Positions 53,098 to 62,475 are shown, numbered from the stretch's first letter. The stretch is DNA of 64,000 bases from Syntrophaceae bacterium UBA6252 (GCA_002441265.1 DJVQ01000022.1:16609-80608); one strand, 5' to 3'. Notes: generated from the sequence alone by a model not told the origin. Numbers and translations: made by a program.

Positions 53098-54124
53098 GCC
53101 GGACCTGAAGAACATGACCCTTCCCGAGATGGAGGAATTCCTCTCCCATCTCGGCAGGGAGAAGTACCGGGCCCGGCAGATCTTCAAGTGGATGTACCGG
53201 AAGGGGACGGTCCACTTCGAGGAGATGACCGATCTCGCCCGGTCCTTCAGGGAGGAGATCTCCTCCCTGGCCCGGATCGGCACCGTCGAAATCGCCGACT
53301 CGACGACGTCCCGGGACGGAACGAGGAAATTCCTGTACACCCTCGAGGACGGCCTCACAGTCGAGAGCGTCCTCCTTCGGGAAAGGAACCACTGGACGCT
53401 TTGCGTCTCCACCCAGGCGGGATGCCGGATGGGATGCCGGTTCTGCCTCACCGGGACCTTCGGGCTGAAACGGAACCTCCGCCCCGGGGAGATCACGGGA
53501 CAGGTGACGGCCCTCCGGCTCGGCATCCCCGAGGGACCGGACATCCGGAACCTGGTCCTGATGGGGATGGGCGAGCCCCTGGACAACTACGACAACGTCC
53601 TTCGGGCCATCCGGATCCTCACGGACGACTGCGGCCACGGCTTTTCGAACCGGAGGATCACCGTTTCCACCTGCGGCCTCGCGCCCGCCATCCCGGACCT
53701 CAGCAGGGACTCGGCGGTCAATCTCGCCGTGTCCCTGAACGCCCCGGACGACGAAACGAGAAACCGCCTCATGCCGATCAACCGGAAATACCCCCTGGCG
53801 GCCCTCCTCGCCGCCTGCCGGGACTACGAAATGCCCCTGAGGCGGAGGATCACCTTCGAGTACATCCTCATCAAGGGGGTGAACGACTCGGTGGCGCAGG
53901 CGCAGGAACTGGCCCGCCTCCTCCGGGGGGTCCGGTGCAAGATCAATCTCATCCCGTTCAACGAGTTCCCGGAGTCGGAGTTCCGACGCCCGACGGACGA
54001 GGAAATCGAAGCCTTCCGGAACGTGCTCGTCGAACGGAATTTCACGGCCATCGTCCGGGCCGGCAAGGGCCTGGACATTCTCGCCGCCTGCGGGCAGCTG
54101 AGCGGACGCCGGCGCCCCGAATAG
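53057..54124 (+). CDS. rlmN: Dual-specificity 23S rRNA (A2503-C2)/tRNA A37 methyltransferase RlmN
   Basis: A 355-residue radical SAM methylase. The cluster motif is CxxxCxxC in AGCRMGCRFCLTGTFG (about residues 122-129). Other signatures are NLVLMGMGEPLDNYDNV, the SAM motif and VNLAVSLNAPDDETR. The catalytic cysteines are near residue 215 (STCGLAP) and in the C-terminal AACGQL. The ATG at 53057 lies within the last codons of icd, in another frame, so translation may be coupled. Length normal. Confidence 0.95.
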   Translation: MPSQNVSPESSGDRPDLKNMTLPEMEEFLSHLGREKYRARQIFKWMYRKGTVHFEEMTDLARSFREEISSLARIGTVEIADSTTSRDGTRKFLYTLEDGLTVESVLLRERNHWTLCVSTQAGCRMGCRFCLTGTFGLKRNLRPGEITGQVTALRLGIPEGPDIRNLVLMGMGEPLDNYDNVLRAIRILTDDCGHGFSNRRITVSTCGLAPAIPDLSRDSAVNLAVSLNAPDDETRNRLMPINRKYPLAALLAACRDYEMPLRRRITFEYILIKGVNDSVAQAQELARLLRGVRCKINLIPFNEFPESEFRRPTDEEIEAFRNVLVERNFTAIVRAGKGLDILAACGQLSGRRRPE

Positions 54125-54153
54125 CGGCAAAGAAGGCAGAAAGGAGAATCCTC

Positions 54154-54750
54154 ATGAACGTGAAGAAAGCGATCGTCACCGGCCTTTTCGCATTGGCCTT
54201 CCTCTTTCCGCCCGCCGTCCTCCCGGCGGCGGCGGACGACATCACGGACGAGATCGGGCGCGGATTGAAGCAGTACGAGCAGGGCCGGTACACCCAGGCG
54301 TCGCAGGCCCTCGACACGGCGTCCCAGATGATCCGCCAGAAGCGGGGGGAACAGCTCAAGGGAATCCTTCCCGAACCCCTGGAAGGATGGACGGCGGACG
54401 AGCCCGACGTCCAGTCGGCGGGCGCGGCCCTCCTCGGCGGCGGGATCACCGTCGAGCGGGCCTACCACCGGGGAGAAGGTTCGGTGACGGTCACCGTCGT
54501 GGCGGAGTCCCCCATGGTCCAGGCCATGGCGGTCCTCTTCACGAATCCCATGCTCACCGCCTCGGGGGAGGGAAAGATCGAAAAAATCAAGGGCCGGACG
54601 GCCCTGGTGAAGTACGACCGCGAGGGCCGGTCGGGCTCCGTCCAGATCCTTGTGGACAACCGTATGCTGATCACCGCCGAGGGAAACGGCATCGATCTGG
54701 AAGACCTGAAACGCTACGCCGGCGCGGTGAAAGAGGAAAACCCCTCGTAG
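54154..54750 (+). CDS. Exported hypothetical protein (TPR-like N-terminus)
   Basis: A 198-residue protein with a signal peptide ending near AAADD. Residues about 30-65 (EIGRGLKQYEQGRYTQASQALDTA) resemble one tetratricopeptide repeat. The rest is a beta-rich region with no known catalytic motif. AAAGGAGA precedes the ATG at 54154. It follows rlmN by 29 bases and ends at a shared terminator region. Confidence 0.7.
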   Translation: MNVKKAIVTGLFALAFLFPPAVLPAAADDITDEIGRGLKQYEQGRYTQASQALDTASQMIRQKRGEQLKGILPEPLEGWTADEPDVQSAGAALLGGGITVERAYHRGEGSVTVTVVAESPMVQAMAVLFTNPMLTASGEGKIEKIKGRTALVKYDREGRSGSVQILVDNRMLITAEGNGIDLEDLKRYAGAVKEENPS

Positions 54751-54780
54751 GAAAGTCCCGCCAACGAACGTCATCCTCAT

Positions 54781-54815
54781 AAAAAAAGGGGCGGGACCTT
54801 TTCAGGTCCCGCCCC
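54781..54815 (-). terminator. Rho-independent terminator of the PKD protein gene
   Basis: A perfect 12-bp stem, GGGGCGGGACCT/AGGTCCCGCCCC, with a TTTC loop (54788-54815). On the minus strand a run of seven T (54787-54781) follows. It lies 22 bases past the stop codon at 54837. Confidence 0.92.
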
Positions 54816-54836
54816 GGTTCATCGGTTTCTCTTCGA

Positions 54837-56762
54837 TCAGTTGATTTCGATTTCCAGAACCGCTTTCGTCCTCATGTAGATCCAGTACTGTTTCCCGTTT
54901 TCGATGGTCTGCAGTGTGTTGCTGCTGTAGTTGGGATAGTAGATCAGCCAGCGACCGCCTTCGAAGAGCCACACGCTCGTGTATTTGCCCTTGATCGATT
55001 CGAGGGCCCCGGCGATGTCCGCCCGGACCGGCGTGCCGATCATGGTGATGACGTTCCAGCCCTTGTTGAGGGAGTACTCGACCGTGTCGTACTCTTCTTC
55101 CGTCGGGCTGACGGTGACGGAACAGCCGTCCGAGGACTGGAGTCCGCCGCGGTCGGTGACGGTGAGCTGGAATTCCAGGACCGTGGCCGCCGTAACCTGG
55201 GGCGCCGTGAAGACCGGCGCGGCCGCCGTGGGATCGGACAGGACCACCGGGGCTCCCGAAAGCTGGGTCCACCGGTAGGAAGCGATTCCGTCATCGGGGT
55301 CGGAGGAATTGCCGCCGTTGAGCGTCACCACGTCCCCGCTGCCGGCCGCCTGATCCGTTCCCGCATCGGCCACGGGGGCTTCGTTCTTCCAGCTCACGTT
55401 CACGATGCAGTTGTCCTGGGATTTCAGGCCGCCCGCGTCGGTCACCGTCAGCTGGAACACCAGGGAGGCGCCTTCCATCGTGACATCGGGGGCGACGAAA
55501 TAGGGCCGGGAGGAAGAGGCGTCGGACAGGGCCACGGGGATACCCGAGGTCTGCGTCCACCAGTAGGAGGAGATACCGTCGTCGGGGTCCTCGGACAGGG
55601 AGGCGTCGAGGGTGACCGTGTATCCTTCGTACACGCTCCGGTTGTCACCGGCATCGGCCACGGGAGGATCGTTCACCCAGGTGATGTTCACGATGCAGGT
55701 GTCCTTGGATTCCAGTCCGTCGGCGTCGCGGACGGTCAGCTGGAAGACCAGCGAAGCGCCGTCGAAGCTGACGAACGGGGCCTGGAACACCGGGGAGGAG
55801 GTTTCGGAATTGGACAGCTGGACCGAAGGTCCTTCCAGCTGGAGCCAGGAGTAGGAAAGGACGTCTCCGTCGGGATCGGTGGAGTTCTCGCCGCTCAGGG
55901 TCACTTCATCGTTCTCTTCCACCTGCTGATCCGGTCCCGCGTCGGCCTCGGGCGCACCGTTTTCGAGCATGAAGCTCACCGCGACCGCGTGGTTCGCCGT
56001 GACGTTGCTGAACGTGACGGACTCGGCATCGCCCTGGGACACCCCGTCCACGACCACGTTCGACACGCGGTATCCGATTTCCGGGGTCATCGTGAAGGTG
56101 GCGTCGTCTCCCTGGTTCACCGAAACAGCGCCGGAGGGGGAGATGATTCCGTTACCCGACGAAGAAGCCGTGATGGTCCAGGTGATCGGCGTGAAGACCG
56201 CCTGGATCGTGTGATCCGCCGCCACGGAGGAGAAGGTGTAGTAGGCAATGGCGCCCTGGGACACCCCGTCCACGACCACCTTCGAAACCATGTACCCCGT
56301 GCTCGGGGCGATGGCGTACGTCACGGAAGAGCCCTCGCTCACGACGGCCGTCCCCGAGGGAACCATGGTCCCGCTCCCCGAGGAAGAAGCCGTGATCGTG
56401 AAGGTCGACGGAACGGCGGCAGGAACCGTGTAGGCGACTTCATCCGAAAAATCGCTTTCCAGGCTGCTGGAATTGATGGCCGTCGCGGCGAAGTAATAGG
56501 TTTTCCCCGCCTCGAGGCCGCTCATGGTGATGCTCGTCGCCAGATTGCTTGTGAAAACATTCGACGTGTAGGCCCCGGACTGCAGGCCCTTGTAGATGCG
56601 GTATCCTGCAATGTCCGTTTCGCTGTTGGCGTTCCAGGTCAGTTGGACCTCGTCAGCGAAGGCTGAGAAACAAATGCATCCAATGATGAGAAGCAATGTC
56701 ATCCCGGAAAGGATCCCTTTCAGGACGGATCGGGATTTTGATCTGAAAAATAAGTTTTTCAC
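54837..56762 (-). CDS. Secreted FN3/InlB-repeat/PKD multidomain protein
   Basis: A 641-residue surface or matrix protein. The start is GTG at 56762, behind AGGAGG; no ATG fits. A signal peptide covers residues 1-36. Domains: fibronectin type III (about 38-115), two near-identical beta repeats with TITASSSGNG and VVVDGVSQG (about 120-262), three PKD/REJ domains (about 270-362, 363-455, 456-548), each with VADAG/EADAG starts, and a C-terminal domain (about 560-641) that begins LNKGWNVITMIG. No PEP-CTERM or sortase signal. It is controlled by a c-di-GMP riboswitch and a sigma-54-type promoter, so it is probably a biofilm adhesin or matrix component. Confidence 0.85.
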   Translation of the reverse strand: MKNLFFRSKSRSVLKGILSGMTLLLIIGCICFSAFADEVQLTWNANSETDIAGYRIYKGLQSGAYTSNVFTSNLATSITMSGLEAGKTYYFAATAINSSSLESDFSDEVAYTVPAAVPSTFTITASSSGSGTMVPSGTAVVSEGSSVTYAIAPSTGYMVSKVVVDGVSQGAIAYYTFSSVAADHTIQAVFTPITWTITASSSGNGIISPSGAVSVNQGDDATFTMTPEIGYRVSNVVVDGVSQGDAESVTFSNVTANHAVAVSFMLENGAPEADAGPDQQVEENDEVTLSGENSTDPDGDVLSYSWLQLEGPSVQLSNSETSSPVFQAPFVSFDGASLVFQLTVRDADGLESKDTCIVNITWVNDPPVADAGDNRSVYEGYTVTLDASLSEDPDDGISSYWWTQTSGIPVALSDASSSRPYFVAPDVTMEGASLVFQLTVTDAGGLKSQDNCIVNVSWKNEAPVADAGTDQAAGSGDVVTLNGGNSSDPDDGIASYRWTQLSGAPVVLSDPTAAAPVFTAPQVTAATVLEFQLTVTDRGGLQSSDGCSVTVSPTEEEYDTVEYSLNKGWNVITMIGTPVRADIAGALESIKGKYTSVWLFEGGRWLIYYPNYSSNTLQTIENGKQYWIYMRTKAVLEIEIN

Positions 56763-56821
56763 GGCGGAACCTCCTGGTTTTTCGATGCGACCAAGCAAAA
56801 GCAGCATCTGGAGGTGCCGCC

Positions 56822-56908
56822 GTTTGCCCGGCAACCCTGCTACCGTATCCTCGCTGAGGACTTAGGCCAGTGGCTTTGCGTCCCACCCTTTCGGATGGTT
56901 TGCCTTTT
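56822..56908 (-). ncRNA. Cyclic di-GMP-I (GEMM-I) riboswitch
   Basis: On the minus strand the sequence has the conserved GGCAAACC (complement of 56897-56904), then GAAAGGGTGGGACGCAAAGCC, CACTGGCCT, a variable hairpin, and GGTAGCAGGGTTGCCG. These are the hallmark strings of GEMM-I RNA. It ends about 60 bases before the GTG at 56762. The expression platform is not clear; a final GC-rich arm GCCGGGCAAACGGC could pair near the ribosome site. Confidence 0.93.
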
Positions 56909-56975
56909 TCGAGACAAATCGTGATGCGTTTTCTGTTTTCAAAAAGCTTCAATGACCTTGCTTTTGCTTCCTTAT

Positions 56976-56991
56976 AAGCAAATAGGATGCC
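56976..56991 (-). promoter_or_regulatory. Sigma-54-type (-24/-12) promoter
   Basis: On the minus strand TGGCATCCTATTTGCT matches the consensus TGGCACGNNNNTTGCW with the essential GG-N10-GC spacing. Transcription would start about 12 bases after the GC, 55-60 bases before the riboswitch aptamer. The sigma-54 activator gene at 57851-59236 is less than 1 kb away. Confidence 0.8.
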
Positions 56992-57460
56992 ATGCAAAAT
57001 TACTTTATGATTTCAGAAAGATAGAATTGGTCCGATTGCGTTTTCCATTGCAGGCGCACACTTTTCGGGAACCGGGCGGCGGCAGTCAGTCGATCTTCCT
57101 TCCGGTTAACGACGCCAACCAATTGTAGTTGTTATTCTTTATTTAAATTGTTCGGGGAGGGTTCCCACGGCGAATACCGGTTGGCAGTTGTACATCGATT
57201 ACAATTTCGAAACTCCGGTGCAAGTTATGCAAGACGGAGGGATCGGCGGAAGGCGCCTTCCTTCCGCGGCGGGCGGCGGTGCCCGACGGCGGGGGAAAAC
57301 CCGCCTCAGGAACCCGCGGTTCTAGCTGTTCCCGTCATGTCCGGGGGAACGGGCAAGCTTTTCGGAAAGGAAACAAACCCCGCTTCCGGGGTGGAGGTAT
57401 GACATTTGCAGGACTTCAAGGCAGATGGCTCTATAAATTCGCAAACCGGGAGATTTTCCC

Positions 57461-57856
57461 ATGAACCGCATCCAGATGGAAATCCCCTTTCTTCTTCTTT
57501 CTTTCCGGGTAAACACGGAGGGGGAGCTGGAAAAGAGGTTTCTCACGCCCTTCGGCCTGATCGACGTCATATTCAGGAAAACCGGGGGAATCGATCATTC
57601 CAGGCATGTTTACGACATCGAGGTGGAAGGGGACACGGACAGCTGGGTGTCCGTCGAGCCCGTGGCCATCGATTTCAAGGAAGCCCTGTTGAAATTCATT
57701 ATGGGAATTGTGGAAAAGGACCTGGGCAAGTACCGGGAACCGCTTCAATTCGAGAAACTCATCGTTCGGATCCGGGGAGCCGAAACGAATCTCAGCCTTC
57801 CTCCCGGCCCCGGAAGCGATTGCGACACCGATGGGGTCTTCCGCGACCTTTTATGA
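57461..57856 (+). CDS. Hypothetical protein
   Basis: A 131-residue protein with no known family. It is alpha/beta-like, with an acidic stretch (VEGDTDSWVSVEP) and a Pro/Gly-rich C-terminus. No signal peptide or membrane segment. GGGAGA lies 8 bases before the ATG. Its end overlaps that of the convergent sigma-54 activator by six bases. Confidence 0.55.
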   Translation: MNRIQMEIPFLLLSFRVNTEGELEKRFLTPFGLIDVIFRKTGGIDHSRHVYDIEVEGDTDSWVSVEPVAIDFKEALLKFIMGIVEKDLGKYREPLQFEKLIVRIRGAETNLSLPPGPGSDCDTDGVFRDLL

Positions 57857-59236
57857 GTCCCCGCCGGATGTCTTGTGTTTCCTCCAGCGGGCATGGGTGA
57901 TACCGAGAACCTTGATCTTGTAGTTCAGCGCCCGCGGGGAAATCCCCAGGATTTTCGCCGCGTCTTTCTGAATCCAGAGGGATTTTTCAAGGGCCTTCCG
58001 AATGAGCTCCTTCTCGTTGTCGGCGATCGAGGAGGGAATCACATCCTCCTCCCGGTTTTTTTCCGCGGGGGGACCCGCGAGAACGAGTTCGGGAAGAACG
58101 ATGTTTTCCTTCTGGATGACGTCCCGTTCCTCGAGGATGATTGCCCGTTCGATGACGTTCGCCAGCTGGCGGATGTTTCCCGGCCAGGAGTAGGTTCGAA
58201 ACAGCGACAGGGCTTCACCGGAGAAGCCCTTCACCCTCTTTTTCAGATTGCGCCCGATTCTGCCCATCAGATACAGGCTCAAGGGTTCGATGCATTCCCG
58301 CCGCTCCCGGATCGGGGGCAGGTTGACCCGCAGGACGTTGATCCGGTAATACAGGTCCTCCCGGAACTTGCCCTCCCGGACCTGGTCCTCCAGGATGCGG
58401 TTCGTCGCGGCGATGACCCGCACGTCCGAATGAATCGTTTTGTTCCCCCCCACCCTCTCGAAGGCCTTTTCCTCCAGAAATCGGAGGAGCTTGGACTGAA
58501 GCTGCAGGGGCATCTCCCCGATCTCGTCGAGGAACACCGTCCCGTTTTTCCCCTGTTCCAGCCTTCCGATCCTGGTCTTGTTCGCGCCGGTGAAGGAGCC
58601 CTTCTCATGGCCGAAAAGCTCGCTCTCCAGAAGATTCTCCGGAATGTTGGTGCAGTTGATCTTGATGAACGGGTGCTTCCTTCTCGAACTGTTGAAGTGG
58701 ATGGCGCCGGCGAGGAAGCTTTTCCCCGTCCCCGTCTCCCCGGTCATCAGGATGGTCGAATCGGTCCGGGCGAATTTCTTGAGTGTCGAGATGGTCTGCT
58801 TCATGGCCGGGCTTTTCGCGATGATCCGGTCGAAATCGTAGATGATGTCCTGCTCCCTCCGGAGATAATCGATCTCGTCCCTCAGGTGCCGGTTCTCCAT
58901 CGCCCTGGAGATGGAAAGCTGGATTTCCCCGGAATTGAAGGGCTGCGTCAGGAAATCGAAAGCGCCCTCCTTGACGGACCGGACGATGAGGCCCGTGTCC
59001 TCCCCCGTCCCGAGAATGATGACGGGGATATGGGGATGATTGTCCCCGATCACCTTCATCAGGGAGAGGTCCGCCTCCGACCGCACCCGGAGAAACACGA
59101 CGTCGTATTCCTCCCTCTGAAGACAGGCCTCCAGTTCCCCCTGAATGCATCCGCGGAGTTCATGATCGCCCTGAAGCGCCTTTCCCAGATCGCTGAACCA
59201 TTTTCCATCGTCATGTATTACGAGAATCTTCGGCAT
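57851..59236 (-). CDS. Sigma-54-dependent Fis-family regulator with degenerate receiver domain (PrsR-like)
   Basis: A 461-residue activator. Residues 1-118 have a receiver fold (VIHDD at 6-10), but the phosphoacceptor Asp is replaced by Arg (R50 in VVFLRVRS), and the conserved Lys by Gln (Q98 in LTQPF). The AAA+ domain has Walker A GETGTGKS (166-173), GSFTGA (213-218), and DE (237-238). The C-terminal Fis-type helix-turn-helix ends in DAAKILGISPRALNYKIKVLGI. The overall form and context match the PEP-CTERM-locus response regulator PrsR, but the receiver is unlikely to be phosphorylated. It is divergent from the export genes and may drive the sigma-54 promoter of the PKD protein. Confidence 0.8.
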   Translation of the reverse strand: MPKILVIHDDGKWFSDLGKALQGDHELRGCIQGELEACLQREEYDVVFLRVRSEADLSLMKVIGDNHPHIPVIILGTGEDTGLIVRSVKEGAFDFLTQPFNSGEIQLSISRAMENRHLRDEIDYLRREQDIIYDFDRIIAKSPAMKQTISTLKKFARTDSTILMTGETGTGKSFLAGAIHFNSSRRKHPFIKINCTNIPENLLESELFGHEKGSFTGANKTRIGRLEQGKNGTVFLDEIGEMPLQLQSKLLRFLEEKAFERVGGNKTIHSDVRVIAATNRILEDQVREGKFREDLYYRINVLRVNLPPIRERRECIEPLSLYLMGRIGRNLKKRVKGFSGEALSLFRTYSWPGNIRQLANVIERAIILEERDVIQKENIVLPELVLAGPPAEKNREEDVIPSSIADNEKELIRKALEKSLWIQKDAAKILGISPRALNYKIKVLGITHARWRKHKTSGGDS

Positions 59237-59451
59237 GATCCACCTTGTCCGGATGATCCGTCGTCTCCCGCCGGCACCAAGGGCAAAACCGCGGGGAGGT
59301 CACTGACTGTCTCAATGTACCAGCAATCCCGCTGGAAAACCACCGTTTTCCGGACCGGGCCCGCCGCGGGTCTTCCGGTCCTCCGATATTCGTGGAATTG
59401 TTTGCATAAGTATGTTACACAACGAAAAATATGTCAAAGGAGGCATGCTCC

Positions 59452-61749
59452 GTGAAAGCTGGAAAATATTACATTCTTATTGCGATTTTATCAATCGTTT
59501 TCATCGGCTGCGGAACTTCCGAGACAAAAAAAATGAAATTTTATAATACCGGCGAACAGCTCTACCAGAAGGGGGACTACGAAAAGGCCGCCCGGAACTT
59601 CGCCAACGCGGCCATGGTGGATCCGAATTTCGCCGAGGCTTATGAAAAACTGGGTCTGTCCCTCTACCGAATGACCAGGATCCGGGAAGCGTACGGGGCC
59701 TTCGAGAAGGCGGTGGAACTCAAACCGGGACTCCTGGACGCCCAGGTCCATCTGGGGAAGATCCTGCTTCTTGCCGGGAAAAAGGACGAAGCCCTGGCGA
59801 AGGCGGACCTCGTCCTGGCGGCGAGGCAGGGGGACGGGGAGGCACTGCTGCTGCGGGCGGCAAGCCTCGCGGCCCTCGGGAAGACGAACGAGGCCCTGGG
59901 CATCCTAGAAGGCCTGGTTTCGAAGGACCCAAAAAATGTAGAAGTCCTCTTTCTCATGAGCAAGATCCAGATGGACACCGGGGACGAGGCCGCAGCGGAG
60001 CGGACCCTGAGGAACCTCATCGCCAATGACGGCGGAAACGTCGCCGCCAGGCTCGCCGTCGCGAGGCTCCTGGAAAAGAACGGAAGGATGGACGAAGCGG
60101 AAAGCGAGTATCAGGCCATCGCCGGCCTGTCCCCGGGGGATGACAAGTACAAGCTGCTTCTCGTCGGCTTTTACGAACGGGCGGGAAAATCCGAGGACGG
60201 CGAGCGGGTCCTGAAGGAACTCGTGGCGGCCCATCCCGACCGGACGGAATACCGGATCTATCTCGCCAGTTTCTACAGCGGGAGGAAACAGGAGGCGGAG
60301 ATGCGGCAGGTCCTCGAAAAGACGATCCAGGACCTTCCGAAGGAATACGAACCCTACCAGATGCTCGCCGCTCACGAGATGGAAAAGAAGGAACGGGGGA
60401 AGGCCGCCCAGTTGATGGAACAGTTCATGGGCATCGTTCCCTACGGGCCGGAGCATCTCAAGGCGAAGATCTTCCTCGCCGCCATCTATTCCCAGGACGG
60501 GAAAATGGACCAGACGAAACGCCTCGTGGAGGAAGTGCTGAAGGAAAATCCCCGGGACGTCGCGGCCCACCGGATGAAGGGCGACCTCCTGCTCACGGAG
60601 AAGGATTTCCCCGGCGCCATTGCCGAGTACCGCCTCGTCCGCCAGGAACTCCCGGACGACATCCGGGCCACGCTGGCCCTCGCAAGGGCGCACCTTCTGA
60701 ACGGGGAACAGACCCTGGCGGAGGACATGTACAAGGATGCCCTGAAAATCGATCCCTCGTCCCGGGAAGCACTGAACATGCTCGGCGATATCGCCATCGC
60801 GAAGAAGGACTACCGGTCGGCGGACGAATACGCCGAGAAGATCCTTGTGCTCGATCCCGCCTCGGCCCATCCTCTATATAGAAAGGGCGTCGTTCTGGCC
60901 CTCCAGGGAAAGGATGACGAGGCCCTGCCGCTCTTCGAGAAGGCGCTCGCCGTGGACCCCGGTTTCTCGCCGGCCATGGTCCAGCTCACGGGGCTCCTCA
61001 TCCGGAAGCAGAAAGACGTCAAAGGCGCGATCCGCCGGGTAGAGGAACAGATCAAGAAGACCCCGGAAAACGCCGACTATCCCCTCCTGCTGGCGGAACT
61101 GCTCGTCAGGAACGGGGAAAGCGGAAAAGCCCGGCAGGTGCTTTCCCAGGCGGCGGAGAAACGTCCCAACGTCCTGACATACCGGGTCCGCCTCGCCGAC
61201 CTGGACCGGATGGAGGGAAAACGCGACAAGGCCGTCGAGGCCTACGCGGCGATTCTGAAGGGAAACCCCGGCAACCAGTCGGTTTCCATGGCCCTGGCCT
61301 CCCTGTACGAGGAAATGGGGGACTTCGACAAGGCCGGGAAACTTTACGAGGACATGCTGTCCCGGAACCCGGAAGACGGCATCGCGGCGAACAATCTCGC
61401 CTTCTTCTACGCCGAGCACGCCCCCGCGCCGGAGAACCTGGAAAAGGCGGAGAAACTGCTGACCCCCTTCTTCGAGAAGAACAGGGGAGCCCCTGCGATC
61501 GCCGACACCATGGCCTGGATCAAATTCCGTAAGGGCGATTACGAGAAGGCACGGGTCCTGCTGGAGGAAAGCGCGGGCACGGGCGGAGAGATGTCCCCCC
61601 CGATGGCGTATCACCTGGGGATGACCCTGTCCCGTCTGGGGAATAAGGAAAAGGCCGTCGATTACCTGGCGAAAGCCGTGAACAGCGGCACAAACTTCCC
61701 CGGAAAAGGGGAAGCGGAAAAGACGCTGAAGGAGCTGAAATCGAAATGA
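59452..61749 (+). CDS. TPR-repeat lipoprotein of the PEP-CTERM/exopolysaccharide system (PrsT-like)
   Basis: A 765-residue protein, start GTG at 59452 with AAAGGAGG upstream; the in-frame ATG at 59431 lacks one. The signal peptide ends in the lipobox FIGC. About 17-20 tetratricopeptide repeats fill the rest, e.g. 'YQKGDYEKAARNFANAAMVDPNFAEAYEKLG'-type units. This is the size and build of PrsT, found in loci that make and export exopolysaccharide with PEP-CTERM protein sorting. It probably acts as a scaffold in the periplasm. The next gene overlaps its stop (ATGA). Confidence 0.85.
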   Translation: MKAGKYYILIAILSIVFIGCGTSETKKMKFYNTGEQLYQKGDYEKAARNFANAAMVDPNFAEAYEKLGLSLYRMTRIREAYGAFEKAVELKPGLLDAQVHLGKILLLAGKKDEALAKADLVLAARQGDGEALLLRAASLAALGKTNEALGILEGLVSKDPKNVEVLFLMSKIQMDTGDEAAAERTLRNLIANDGGNVAARLAVARLLEKNGRMDEAESEYQAIAGLSPGDDKYKLLLVGFYERAGKSEDGERVLKELVAAHPDRTEYRIYLASFYSGRKQEAEMRQVLEKTIQDLPKEYEPYQMLAAHEMEKKERGKAAQLMEQFMGIVPYGPEHLKAKIFLAAIYSQDGKMDQTKRLVEEVLKENPRDVAAHRMKGDLLLTEKDFPGAIAEYRLVRQELPDDIRATLALARAHLLNGEQTLAEDMYKDALKIDPSSREALNMLGDIAIAKKDYRSADEYAEKILVLDPASAHPLYRKGVVLALQGKDDEALPLFEKALAVDPGFSPAMVQLTGLLIRKQKDVKGAIRRVEEQIKKTPENADYPLLLAELLVRNGESGKARQVLSQAAEKRPNVLTYRVRLADLDRMEGKRDKAVEAYAAILKGNPGNQSVSMALASLYEEMGDFDKAGKLYEDMLSRNPEDGIAANNLAFFYAEHAPAPENLEKAEKLLTPFFEKNRGAPAIADTMAWIKFRKGDYEKARVLLEESAGTGGEMSPPMAYHLGMTLSRLGNKEKAVDYLAKAVNSGTNFPGKGEAEKTLKELKSK

Positions 61750-62306
61750 ACAAAGGATCTTTCATCGCTTTTTCCCTGATCCTCATTCTCCTCGCGTTTC
61801 CGGGGTCTCTCCCGGCGGAGGAAGGGGCCTACCGGATCGGGCCGGGGGACGAAATCGAGATATCGGTCTGGAAAGACACGAACCTGACCCGGCAGATCGT
61901 CGTCCCGCCGGACGGCATCATCACCTTCCCCCTCATCGGAGACGTGGACACGAAAACCCTCACCATCTCCGACCTCCGGAAGACCGTCACGGAAAAGCTC
62001 GGCACCTATATCAAGACCCCATCCGTCACCGTCATCCTGGTCAAGCCCAACAGCCTGATCGCATACGTGGTGGGAAAGGTGAACAAGCCCGGCCAGTATG
62101 CCATCAACATGGACACCACGGTACTCCAGATCCTCGCCATGGCCCAGGACCTGAATCCTTTCGCTTCGGCCGGCAGCATCACCATCCTGAGAAAGGAAAA
62201 CGGCGAAACGAAAACGATCCCCTTCGACTACAACGAGGTCAAAAAGGGGAAAAACCTGCAGCAGAACATCGTCTTGAAACGGGGGGACGTGGTCATCGTA
62301 CCGTAG
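61746..62306 (+). CDS. Polysaccharide export protein (Wza/EpsE-like), XrtA-associated short type
   Basis: A 186-residue protein with a signal peptide ending near PAEEG. The Poly_export domain has YRIGPGDEIEISVWKDTNL and VPPDGIITFPLIGDV; the SLBB domain has AYVVGKVNKPGQYAI. It lacks the lipobox and long C-terminus of full Wza, as usual for PEP-CTERM loci. The ATG overlaps the PrsT stop. It forms the outer-membrane or periplasmic part of the exporter. Confidence 0.9.
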   Translation: MNKGSFIAFSLILILLAFPGSLPAEEGAYRIGPGDEIEISVWKDTNLTRQIVVPPDGIITFPLIGDVDTKTLTISDLRKTVTEKLGTYIKTPSVTVILVKPNSLIAYVVGKVNKPGQYAINMDTTVLQILAMAQDLNPFASAGSITILRKENGETKTIPFDYNEVKKGKNLQQNIVLKRGDVVIVP

Positions 62307-62475
62307 AAAACCGGCGAAGGCCTGAAGAAACAAACGGGGGGAAAACCATTTCAGCCGCCGCGCCGGCGCGGTTCCTCCCCCGGGCTGTCCCCGGGGAGGC
62401 CGGGTTCCGGCACCGGCGGGAACGACAGGAAAGATTCCGGCTTGTATCCAAGCCGTCAGAAAGGAGGGGTCCGGA

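Larger units (their letters stand above)
56763..57460. other. Divergent control region between PKD protein gene and the 131-residue hypothetical
   Basis: Holds the riboswitch (56822-56908) and the sigma-54 promoter (56976-56991) on the minus strand. From 57000 to 57460 no gene is seen except a possible 21-codon ORF (57398-57464) whose stop overlaps the next start; its ribosome site is too close, so it is not called. Confidence 0.5.

Noticed and set aside
57224..57240. GG-N10-GC string upstream of the 131-residue hypothetical gene
   Set aside because: Spacing is right, but the -24 half lacks the CAC and the match is weak.
57398..57464. 21-codon ORF whose stop overlaps the next start (ATGA)
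   Set aside because: Its GGAGG is only a base or two before the ATG, too close for normal initiation.
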